Source: Cercospora beticola (Eukaryota; Ascomycota; Dothideomycetes; Mycosphaerellales; Mycosphaerellaceae). From it: DNA of 64,000 bases. Numbering within the stretch: the first letter of the stretch is position 1; each line of letters opens with the position of its first letter. The stretch is taken from positions 930,001-994,000 of the forward strand of contig NC_088939.1 of NCBI RefSeq assembly GCF_033473495.1. Direction: 5' to 3'. The translations under genes were made by a program, and so were the position numbers. The notes below the pieces were generated by a model. That model searched no databases. It worked only from the letters and a program-made list of their open reading frames with translations, and was not told the DNA's origin. Shown in pieces: positions 41,554 through 50,152 of the stretch.

Positions 41554-44346
41554 ATGTCAAGCTCGCAAGCCGCCAATCGCTATGTTCGCCAGCACCTGCA
41601 TTTCCAAGAGCCGCCTCCGCCTGTCAAAGCCCGCTTCTTCTATACCAGCTCCATCCCGATTGACGACCCTCTGAGCCCGCTCCCTCCTCCCACGTCCTCC
41701 ACGACTGCCGCCTCCCGGCAACCTCCCAAGCCCTTCTCCGAGTACGACAACGATGCACTCGATCGAGCATGGACGGACCTGCGAAAGAAGATACTCGTCT
41801 ATAATGAAGAGCGCGGGGAGAAAATTGGTTCTCAAGAGGGCAGTCAGGTGAGGCCTCGGAAGGGATCGAATGCTTCAGGCAGCCAGCGACGAGGTTCCGG
41901 ATCACGACCAGCAGAAATACTACGAGCCAAAGCTGGAGCTCATGTGCCGTCAGGTCTGAGCCATGTCGAAGGAGCAGGCGATGAAGGGCCGTCGAGTGTG
42001 CCCGACTCCACCCACAGTGCTACAGAACTGGCGAGCAGCCTCGAATCGAACACGACAGGGACGCCGTTCGCCCGCGCGCCTTCCAGGAAGAAGGTCGACA
42101 CTCTGCGCAAGTCCGAGGATAGGCCCTCGAGGCCGGTAGCACAGCACCATGATACCTACAAGTGGGACGATCGAGCACCACTTGCGGAGCGTAGCGCAGC
42201 ACCCTCGCCTCGGCCTCCTCAACAACGGCCACCTCACACGAAAGTTGCAGTGGGTGTATCGCGACTGCATCAGGTCGAGATGCCGGAGCTGCAGATGACG
42301 CCGATCTACTGGACGCCTGTCCATGACACTGCACAAGTGGTGCGAGGAACATGGTTCTACCAAGATACAATGCTGCCGGTGGAAACTCCCGTGGCAAACA
42401 TGCTCGAAGCCGGCTACCTCGATCTGCAGTGCTGGACAGAGACATGGAAAGACGAGTTGAACAGTGCAGTAGAGGTCGGAGCTGTGGGCGAGATGAAGAT
42501 CATACACAAATTGTGGCCCGAGCAAAAGACCAAGGTCAAGCACAGTAGGGCACCCTCGATCAGAAGCACCCAGGATGCGAGTGTGCTGGAGACTGCTGCA
42601 AGCATCCTGTACTCTTCTCAGGCAGAGTCTGCGGAACAGCACCGAGCGAAAGCCGTTGAAGCTGCCTGTGACGTGATCGATGCGGCCACTGGAGATGTCG
42701 CGGACAACAAGGCATACGGCGAAAGCACATACGGCCGTGCAAGAGCAGGCGCAGTGCGGCAATATGCTACGTGTGGTGTCCTCTATGCAAATGAGAGGGA
42801 AGCAAAGATCTTGAGACCTACTCTACTGCCTTCTGCCTACTACGGACGACGTCCTCTCGCCAATTACGTTCGCAAAGGGCATGCCATTGGTATCCCTGTT
42901 GTGCGCGGTTTCGATCAGCAAGTATGGGACAAGCTTCATCCGCCGAAGCAAGGAAGTAAGGCGACGAAGGCGGCTCATGGAGTGTCAACGTCTGGTGCAA
43001 GCGCAAATGTGCGATCCAAATTGGATCCTGATCTCGCCGCCAGTGATCGACCAAAAGTCACGGACTTGGTCTTCGTCATTCACGGCATTGGGCAGAAGCT
43101 GAGCCAACGTATGGAAAGCTTTCACTTCACGCACGCTATCAACGCCTTTCGAAGAGAGATGCAAGTCGAATGCGGCAACAAAGAAGTGAAGACACATTTT
43201 CGAAAAGACATGGGCGGAATCATGGTGCTACCCATCAATTGGCGGCATTCTTTATCCTTTGAAGAGGGGGGATACAGGCCCGAGGACGGCTCGGAAGACA
43301 CGACAGCAAAAGATCCTTCAGTGAACGAGTTCACTCTGCAAGACATCACCCCTGATACACTTCCTTCTGTACGTGGCATCGTTTCAGATGTCATGCTGGA
43401 CATTCCCTACTATATGTCGCATCATCAGCCCAAGATGATTGCAGCGGTAATCAAAGAAGCAAACCATGTCTACAAACTCTGGTGTCAGAACAATCCTGGC
43501 TTCGCCAAGCATGGCAGAGTCCACATCATTGCGCATTCACTGGGCAGTGTAATGTCGATCGACATTCTTTCCAAGCAACCGACTGTGGTGCCGGAACATC
43601 TCAGCGACCCTACCGTATTCGACAACGAGAAAGAGGAGATTGACCACTTTCTTTTCAACACATCATCTCTATTTCTCGCAGGAAGCCCAGCTGGCTTTTT
43701 TGTCCTGCTTCGGCGCTCACAACTACGCCCGCGCATCGACAGTCCATCTGCGCAGGCACAAGCTGATCCAGAGAGCAACGTGGGGGCCATTTGTGGCGAA
43801 CGCGGCCAGTACGGGTGCATCGCCGTCGACAATATCTACAATATAATCAACGGCTACGACCCCGTCGCATACCGGATGAATGCAGCAGTAGACTCGGACT
43901 ATTCGGCCAGCTTACGAAAAGCCTTCATTCCTAGCAACACACCTTCCTACTGGTTCCCACCCGGCACCTCCAACACCAAGCGCTGGTTTGGAGGCGGCTA
44001 TGGCTATCCTACGACCGCTCCTGGCGACGCCGCGTCACGGAACATACCTGTACTGCCTCGTCTTCCCAGTAATGTCGAGCTGGAGGTGCATAATTTCACA
44101 AGGGAAGAGATTGCAGAGAAGAGGATGACGCTGCTGAACGACAATGGACAAATCGATTATTTTGTCAAATACGGTGGCGGCACATTTGAGATCCAGTACT
44201 TGACTATGCTTGGCGCGCACAGTGCATACTGGGGTCTGAGGGATTTCATTCGCATGGTAGTGGTAGAGGTGGGGAGGAAGAGAGGGAAGGATGGAACACT
44301 GCCGGGTCTGAGGGCCATGAAGAAGAAAGTGCAAGGCGTCAAGTAG
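41554..44346 (+). CDS. DDHD-domain phospholipase (PA-PLA1 family)
   Basis: Intracellular phospholipase A1 of the DDHD family (yeast Ddl1 and mammalian DDHD1/2 relatives), acting on phosphatidic acid or other phospholipids. Single exon, 930 residues. Seen: an N-terminal ARFFYTSSIPIDDPLSPLPP typical of fungal members; a Ser/Arg-rich region at about 85-230; a WWE-like region with QMTPIYWTPVHDTAQVVRGT. The lipase core has DLVFVIHGIGQKLSQRMESF and the nucleophile elbow IIAHSLGSVMS (Ser662). The DDHD domain has LFLAGSPAGFFVLLRRSQ, NIYNIINGYDPVAYRMN and, near the end, LGAHSAYWGLRDFIRM supplying the conserved His. The start at 41554 is the first ATG and gives the family N-terminus. Confidence 0.93.
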   Translation: MSSSQAANRYVRQHLHFQEPPPPVKARFFYTSSIPIDDPLSPLPPPTSSTTAASRQPPKPFSEYDNDALDRAWTDLRKKILVYNEERGEKIGSQEGSQVRPRKGSNASGSQRRGSGSRPAEILRAKAGAHVPSGLSHVEGAGDEGPSSVPDSTHSATELASSLESNTTGTPFARAPSRKKVDTLRKSEDRPSRPVAQHHDTYKWDDRAPLAERSAAPSPRPPQQRPPHTKVAVGVSRLHQVEMPELQMTPIYWTPVHDTAQVVRGTWFYQDTMLPVETPVANMLEAGYLDLQCWTETWKDELNSAVEVGAVGEMKIIHKLWPEQKTKVKHSRAPSIRSTQDASVLETAASILYSSQAESAEQHRAKAVEAACDVIDAATGDVADNKAYGESTYGRARAGAVRQYATCGVLYANEREAKILRPTLLPSAYYGRRPLANYVRKGHAIGIPVVRGFDQQVWDKLHPPKQGSKATKAAHGVSTSGASANVRSKLDPDLAASDRPKVTDLVFVIHGIGQKLSQRMESFHFTHAINAFRREMQVECGNKEVKTHFRKDMGGIMVLPINWRHSLSFEEGGYRPEDGSEDTTAKDPSVNEFTLQDITPDTLPSVRGIVSDVMLDIPYYMSHHQPKMIAAVIKEANHVYKLWCQNNPGFAKHGRVHIIAHSLGSVMSIDILSKQPTVVPEHLSDPTVFDNEKEEIDHFLFNTSSLFLAGSPAGFFVLLRRSQLRPRIDSPSAQAQADPESNVGAICGERGQYGCIAVDNIYNIINGYDPVAYRMNAAVDSDYSASLRKAFIPSNTPSYWFPPGTSNTKRWFGGGYGYPTTAPGDAASRNIPVLPRLPSNVELEVHNFTREEIAEKRMTLLNDNGQIDYFVKYGGGTFEIQYLTMLGAHSAYWGLRDFIRMVVVEVGRKRGKDGTLPGLRAMKKKVQGVK

Positions 44347-44605
44347 AGTGTTGTTTGCGGGGCATAGAGGCGTCTGGCAACATGTATAGAATGATACCCT
44401 ATTCGCAATGATAATATTTGCATCTCCTCTGGCCTGGTTTCTCGACTCGCGAGTCTGGACTTCGGCATGTGAATCCTCTTCGGCCCGAGCTGAGATGTGG
44501 GGACGGCTTGGAGACGTCGTCTCTTCTGACACTGCCAGGCTCATTAGACGACCAACCTCTCGCTATTTTGCAATATACTTTCATCTGATAGACAGATATT
44601 GAACC

Positions 44606-45550
44606 ATGGCAGCCTCAGACAAGGCCAAAGAATATATTTTCGAAGACTTACAAACCACTTTTCCTGCTGAATTTGTCGCTCACGTCCAGTTGAACCGTCC
44701 CAAGAAATACAATGCTATCAATTCCACGTATGTTTACGACGAGATGTTACCGAGATGATCAAGATAACAAAAGTAATCTCAAAATATGAATTGATACTAA
44801 CGATATTGTCTCAGCATCTTCCACAACCTCGCTCTCATCTTCGACAAATTATCCCTCGATCCCGACGTCCGCGTAATTCTCCTCTCAGGCTCCGGACCCC
44901 ATTTCTCCGCCGGCTTAGATGTCACAAGCGCCTCATCTTCCGGACCGGTCTCCAATCCTACAGAATCCGAAGACGTTGCGCGTCGAACATGGAAAGTCCG
45001 ACGACATATGGTTTCTTACCAGAACGGCATCTCCGCTATCGAACGTTGCGAGAAACCAGTTATAGGCCTCTTCCATGGCATCTCATATGGTGCTGCTGTT
45101 GATATTGCCACAGCGGCAGATATAAGATACTGTTCCCAGGGTGTCAGGTTCTCTGTTAAAGAAGTTGATGTCGGGTTGGCGGCTGATGTAGGAACTCTTT
45201 CGAGATTACCGAAAGTTGGGGTTAGTTATTCGTGGGCGAAGGAGATGGTTTATGCGGCGAGGGAGTTTGGGGCTGAGGAGGCGGGGAAGGTGGGGTTTGT
45301 GAGTAGGGTTTTGGGGTCGAAGGAGGAGTTGGAAAGGGAAGGGTTGGAGCTTGCGAAGGTTATTGCGAAGAAGAGTCCTGTGGCGGTGCAGAGTTCGAAG
45401 GCGATTTGGGATTTTAGTAGGGATCGCAGTGTGGCGGATGGGTTGGCGTTTACGGCTGCGTGGAATTCGGCTATGGTGCAGAGTGAGGATGTTAAGAAGG
45501 CGATGATGAGTGGGTTGAGGAAGACGAAGACTAGTTTTGAGAAGTTGTAG
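44606..45550 (+). CDS. Delta(3,5)-Delta(2,4)-dienoyl-CoA isomerase
   Basis: Beta-oxidation auxiliary enzyme of the crotonase fold (ECH1/Dci1 type) that isomerises 3,5-dienoyl-CoA during degradation of unsaturated fatty acids. Two exons, 44606-44727 and 44815-45550; the 87-bp intron carries a CTAAC branch site; 285 residues. Seen: HVQLNRPKKYNAINST at the exon 1 end, LLSGSGPHFSAGLDV, and IGLFHGISYGAAVDIATAAD. The diagnostic EVDVGLAADVGTLSRLPKV is present. The three acidic residues used by rat ECH1 (D176, E196, D204) map to D137, E157 and D165 with identical spacing, which separates this from plain enoyl-CoA hydratase. The C-terminus FEKL is not a clear peroxisomal PTS1, so location (peroxisome or mitochondrion) is open. 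Confidence 0.92.
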
Positions 45551-46212
45551 GATGGTTGTTGGTGTGGAGGTGGGAAGAGTATTCTTTGTATTCCAAGTCC
45601 TGTTATGGAGGATCATAAGGCCCTCTCTGTTTTCATCAGTCGTTTGGTATCAATGCAAAATGGTGTCTTCATGGCTCTTGGTAGGTCCAGAGAGCAAACT
45701 GTTTGAGATCAAGGTCTCATGGAGCTGTTTCCAAGTTTGTGCGACGCATACAATTCCAGAAAGACGTCTGGCGTGCACCTCGACCATTCATCATATTCGT
45801 GCGCTTCAATGCAGGTGATGGTGTCGAAGACGAGACCGCGCTCTTCGGAAGCGAGATGTCACGCCACTCCGTCACTGTAAAGGTGTTGAGCGAGGGAAGT
45901 CTCGGTCTTGGCATCGTATTCGTATAGCTCCCTTCGCATATTTCGCAACCCATTTTTCGCCCAGGCAGCGATAAATAGAACAACACCGTCGGCATTAGAG
46001 GCATTGATGTATGTGGCTGGCCGCTCCTCGGTTTAATAAAGTGGTTGAGTATTCCCTGGCCGCGTCCTGCATTTACTCTCTCCAGACCTTCATCCTTCGC
46101 TTCCTCTTACACCTCTTCGGACACACACGCTCGCTACTTGCACGGCAGGGCTGCCATCATATACTTCGAAGGATAGCGAGCAGAGGATCCCAGTCCTCAC
46201 AGACACTCGATC
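45551..46212. other. Intergenic between isomerase and four-TM protein
   Basis: Open frames of 70-95 codons lie on both strands at 45703-46004 with protein-like composition, but they overlap antisense and neither has splice logic or a recognised family. Possible small gene or remnant; not called. Confidence 0.3.
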
Positions 46213-46998
46213 ATGGCGATCATGCACACACAACCCAAGCCCTGCTCGCCCATTGTCCGGTATTTTGCGAACTGGTACCAGAACACATCTCAAGACCTCG
46301 GCTTCCGGCTAGGAATTCGCTTGCTTCAATTCATTCTGGCCCTCACCATTATGGTCCTCTATAGTCGGGACTTGAAACAGTTCACCGCTGCCAACACAAG
46401 GGCTCCAGCTTCCTGGATTTATGCCGAAGTCGTTGCGGCTCTTTCCATCATTGTTTGTCTCTGGTGCGCTTTCGTGAATGTTAAACACCGAATCTTGAGA
46501 TTGATGCTGGACTTTGCGATTGCGATCTTGTGGGCCGCTCAGGCTGGATACTTTGGGATGTTGTACTGGCAGGACGATGGAAACGGCAATATCGAAAGAC
46601 CCGCGTTGGCCAGTGAAAAGAGAATGAAGGCTGCTATCCCTATCGGGCTTACTTGTGTGGGGTTGTGGATGTTAAGTTTCTTTCAAAGCGTGGTCTGGAG
46701 ATGCCAGGCTCTCAAGCAAAGACTGAGAAATCGGAGGGCGAGAAAGGAAGCGAAGCGACAAAGAGAGGCTGGGTTCGGAGAAATGGCCGACCGAGGCAGT
46801 ATTGAGCCTGTTCTGCAGAGTGCTGCACCCGAGATCCACGATCTGGAGAGCGCTCCTAAGAAGGGAGAGTCAGAGCAAGTTGCTAAAGCTGAAGAGCCGT
46901 GGGTTGACGAAAAGCGTAAGCAGAATGACTGGATCGCTCAGCTGGACAGTAACGGCCGGGAAGAAACGCAGGATCCTCCGCCCGCGTACATCAAATAG
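46213..46998 (+). CDS. Four-TM (MARVEL-like) membrane protein with PPxY tail
   Basis: Single exon, 261 residues. Seen: a short cytosolic N-terminus and four membrane segments (about residues 31-50, 68-90, 96-118 and 138-160). A long Arg/Lys-rich then acidic cytosolic tail ends DPPPAYIK. The four-helix layout with both ends cytosolic fits MARVEL-type fungal membrane proteins. PPAY at the extreme C-terminus matches the PPxY motif bound by WW domains of Rsp5/Nedd4 ubiquitin ligases (known motif; interaction inferred), suggesting ubiquitin-dependent turnover or an adaptor role. Family assignment is tentative. Confidence 0.75.
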   Translation: MAIMHTQPKPCSPIVRYFANWYQNTSQDLGFRLGIRLLQFILALTIMVLYSRDLKQFTAANTRAPASWIYAEVVAALSIIVCLWCAFVNVKHRILRLMLDFAIAILWAAQAGYFGMLYWQDDGNGNIERPALASEKRMKAAIPIGLTCVGLWMLSFFQSVVWRCQALKQRLRNRRARKEAKRQREAGFGEMADRGSIEPVLQSAAPEIHDLESAPKKGESEQVAKAEEPWVDEKRKQNDWIAQLDSNGREETQDPPPAYIK

Positions 46999-47994
46999 AG
47001 AGATTGCTGGCTGGCGTGGATGACTTTCTCTTATATATCACGATGGGCCTCAGAGCAAGCGGTGGATGTGCCCATGTAGTCGTAAATTGCATTTGTTTGT
47101 ATCAATCATCGCTCAAGGTCATCGCGAACGGCAGCCGAGATCCGCATAATCGAGGGTTCGCATTGGACCTATGGCGCGTGGGACGTATCTGGGTTGAAGA
47201 GTCTTCCTTGGTAGGTAGTACGCAGGGGCTAACGTGCAAATGTGCTCCGAGCTGTTGGTGGGCGGACCCGCTTCCGGGGAGGGATCTGTGGTCGCAGCTT
47301 TGTACGTTCATCTCGAATACTACCTGTACCGCTGTAGCTGATCGCATAGAGGTCCCACCCTGCGTTCCAAGTTAGCCAGGAAAGGGTCATACAGTAGGGT
47401 GTCTGTGGTCATGATCGGGACTTCCGCAAGCTGCGGACCGCGAAGGTTGTGTAACGAGCGGCAGAGCGTCGTCACTTCTCGGGGAACGTAGACGTATCCC
47501 GACTTATGCCAGCATAAGCCAGTGTATGGAACTCGCAGCTCAGCTCATAGCAGGGTAGCTAGTGTAGGCACAACAGACAACCAGACAAGATCCGATGTGG
47601 GGTTGCATGGCTTGGCGCGCATCGCGGAGCTTTTTCGGCCCGCGACGCGCTATTCTGGGACTAGGGGACCTCCAGAAAGGTTGCCGCGTCAAAACAATCG
47701 CATTCGGAATGCTATTGTCAAAGAACACACAATTGTCACTGGCCTATTGAACATGATACATCGACTGCCATCAGAACTTGGAACACTACTCGCGACAATC
47801 ACAAGCTGGTCTATTATGCGCGCACTCGACAATACGCGTCGACGACAATAACTTTCGAGTCGCAGTTGCGCCTACTTATTGCCAGCGCCCTCTTCACTTC
47901 TTCTCACTTTCTTCAGCACAAGAAAGCGCGAATCCCAGACCCACTTCGACACCACCGACACACCCACACATCAGAAGCTTCCAGCACCTTCACC
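46999..47994. other. 1-kb intergenic region upstream of the SUN-domain gene
   Basis: Promoter and 5' UTR of the SUN-domain gene expected. The large frame is open from 47866, but its first 43 codons are His/Arg/Thr-rich leader-like sequence. No other feature seen. Confidence 0.4.
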
Positions 47995-50022
47995 ATGGCT
48001 GGCGCAACGCCTCGCAACACGCGTTCCCGCCACAACACCCCTCTCCCTGCAGTGCCCTCGCGTCAATCCCACGCATATGGCGCTCAAGGCAAAGCCGCAC
48101 TCGAGCAACAGGTCACCACCTCCGCAGCTGATGTCAATGCCGCCTTCACGACTACCACACGTCGCTCGCAGCGCGCTTCGACTCGTCAGCTCTCGCACGA
48201 CACTGCCACTCCTGCTCCCGCTACGAAGGTTGGCCGCAAGTCCAAGGTCGCCGCTCCCGTGATCGAAGAGGAAGAAGAAGACTTTCCGGAGATCAACGGT
48301 TCTACTCGCAGTATCATTGACCAAGACGAAACCGCCGAGACCGACGATGAGGCCAGACCGGGTACCTCACTTCAGCATTCCGCCGCATACATCAACGCGC
48401 CATTTGCCGCCCCTGCTCGACGTTCGCCACTGCGCGTTCCCGCCCGCACACTTCCTCCAGCCGCAGATTATTTCCCTGAAGAGGCAGCTCATGAGCCGTG
48501 GTTGGCGACCGTCTTCTTTCACACCCTGCCGCGCTATCTCAAAGCGTTCTACGGCAATGGCTGGCGGCGCACCATCCTCATAACGCTCACCTTCTTCCTC
48601 GCAATCCTCGCTGTTTTCGCTACGGTTATCGGAACTCTGTTCGGTGCTGCCATGGTTCGTCTTCCTACGGCCTGGGAGCCGGCGCGCACTGCTTTTTTCT
48701 ATCGTGCCGCCATGATCGTCGGTCTGCCAGGCTACGATCGACCACCTCAGGAGCTCGAGGCACGCTGGCACCGCTTCACCCACTCCGAGATGTTCTCTGA
48801 TCTCCTGCCGCAAGTCAGTGTGCCCGAATATCAATGGGCCATCAATGCGCACCTGCTCGGCCGCATCGAAGGCACGGAGAACCAGACCGAGATTGTGAAG
48901 CAGCACCTCGCCACCCACCAAGCCATGATCACCGAGCTTCAAGACATCTTGCCCAGAGCCACGGTCCTCGAGAGAGAAGATGGCGAGTTCGTCATCCCTC
49001 AGCTGTTCTGGAGAGCGCTCGCCCACAAGATGGAGAGCCATGACGCCTCACCGGTGTGGGAGCATTTCCTCACCACCAACGAGGAGAAACTCCGCGCCTA
49101 CAACAACGAGGTGATGGCCGGCAACTTCGAGGGCATGGTCAAATCCCACCATCTCCTGACGCACGACGAGTTCCATGGCGCCCTGTCGAACCTTTCTCGC
49201 TCCCTACATGACGACCTTGACCAGAAGCTACGGAGATTCAAGCTTGACACGCTCGAAGAAGCCCGATCTGCTGCTCACGAATACCTCGAGAAGTCTGAAA
49301 TTATGTCTCTCGCACGCCAGCAAATACGGTCACTCGGTCATGCCAACTACGTCTACAACCTGGACAAGAAGCTGCACGAGATCAACTACTTCGCTCTCGG
49401 GCAAGGCGCCATGGTCGATCCTCACTACACTTCCGCCACCAAGATGCCCAAGACCACGAACATCTTCCAGTCGCTCCTCCACCTCTCTGGCTTTGCTCGA
49501 CAGTACCCGAATCCACCAACCATGGCTCTCACAACCTGGGAAGAAGCTACAGATTCCTGGTGCGCAGCGACCTCGAACGACGAGAAGTCCCTGGCGCAGC
49601 TCACTGTCAAGATGGCGCACAAAATATACCCACAAGAGATCATCATCGAGCATATTCCGGCCAAGGGCACCCGCGATATCACTTCCGCACCAAGAGATTT
49701 CGAGGTCTGGGTTCAGGTTGCCAATGAAACTGAGGCTACCCGCATCAATGAGGGCCTCGAGGGCCACATCACATGGCACACCAGTACCCGTACCGCATGC
49801 CAGGGCAAGCCACCGAATGGAGAGAAGACTTGGGTCTGCCTCGTTGGAGAGCAGTACGACATCAATTGGCACAATTTTGTGCAAGGCTTCACGCTTTGGA
49901 CAGATGTTCAGGGCTATGACATTGCAACTGAGCGTATTGCAGTGCGTGTTGTGAGCAATTGGGGCTCACCTGACCACACATGCTTGTATCGAGTGAGAGT
50001 TGGCGGCATTGAAGTAGCATGA
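47995..50022 (+). CDS. SUN-domain nuclear envelope protein (Sad1-like)
   Basis: Predicted inner-nuclear-membrane component of a LINC complex linking chromatin/telomeres to the cytoskeleton. Single exon, 675 residues from the ATG at 47995 (context CACCATGG); a more upstream in-frame ATG at 47866 is unlikely. Seen: a Ser/Thr/Arg/Pro-rich nucleoplasmic N-terminus with RRSQRAS and an acidic block (EEEEEDFPEING). One membrane segment lies at about 202-228 (TILITLTFFLAILAVFATVI). A helical luminal coiled-coil-like region spans about 270-480. A C-terminal SUN domain from about 505 has ATDSWCAAT, LTVKMAHKIYPQEIIIEHIP and SAPRDFEVWVQV. It ends just before the 95-bp repeat array. Confidence 0.88.
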   Translation: MAGATPRNTRSRHNTPLPAVPSRQSHAYGAQGKAALEQQVTTSAADVNAAFTTTTRRSQRASTRQLSHDTATPAPATKVGRKSKVAAPVIEEEEEDFPEINGSTRSIIDQDETAETDDEARPGTSLQHSAAYINAPFAAPARRSPLRVPARTLPPAADYFPEEAAHEPWLATVFFHTLPRYLKAFYGNGWRRTILITLTFFLAILAVFATVIGTLFGAAMVRLPTAWEPARTAFFYRAAMIVGLPGYDRPPQELEARWHRFTHSEMFSDLLPQVSVPEYQWAINAHLLGRIEGTENQTEIVKQHLATHQAMITELQDILPRATVLEREDGEFVIPQLFWRALAHKMESHDASPVWEHFLTTNEEKLRAYNNEVMAGNFEGMVKSHHLLTHDEFHGALSNLSRSLHDDLDQKLRRFKLDTLEEARSAAHEYLEKSEIMSLARQQIRSLGHANYVYNLDKKLHEINYFALGQGAMVDPHYTSATKMPKTTNIFQSLLHLSGFARQYPNPPTMALTTWEEATDSWCAATSNDEKSLAQLTVKMAHKIYPQEIIIEHIPAKGTRDITSAPRDFEVWVQVANETEATRINEGLEGHITWHTSTRTACQGKPPNGEKTWVCLVGEQYDINWHNFVQGFTLWTDVQGYDIATERIAVRVVSNWGSPDHTCLYRVRVGGIEVA

Positions 50023-50152
50023 AGATAGGATCACAGGACTTTCTTGGCGTTTAAAGTGAGCGTAGGCATAGCGAAAGATACCCCTTGGCTTGGCACGAGA
50101 TAGATGAACTGAACAAAAGCAATTTTCTCAATACACCTCACTCAGAACCAAT

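Noticed and set aside
45703..46004. Protein-like frames on both strands 3' of the dienoyl-CoA isomerase
   Set aside because: Neither has a credible start or splice partner and they are antisense to each other, so no call was made.
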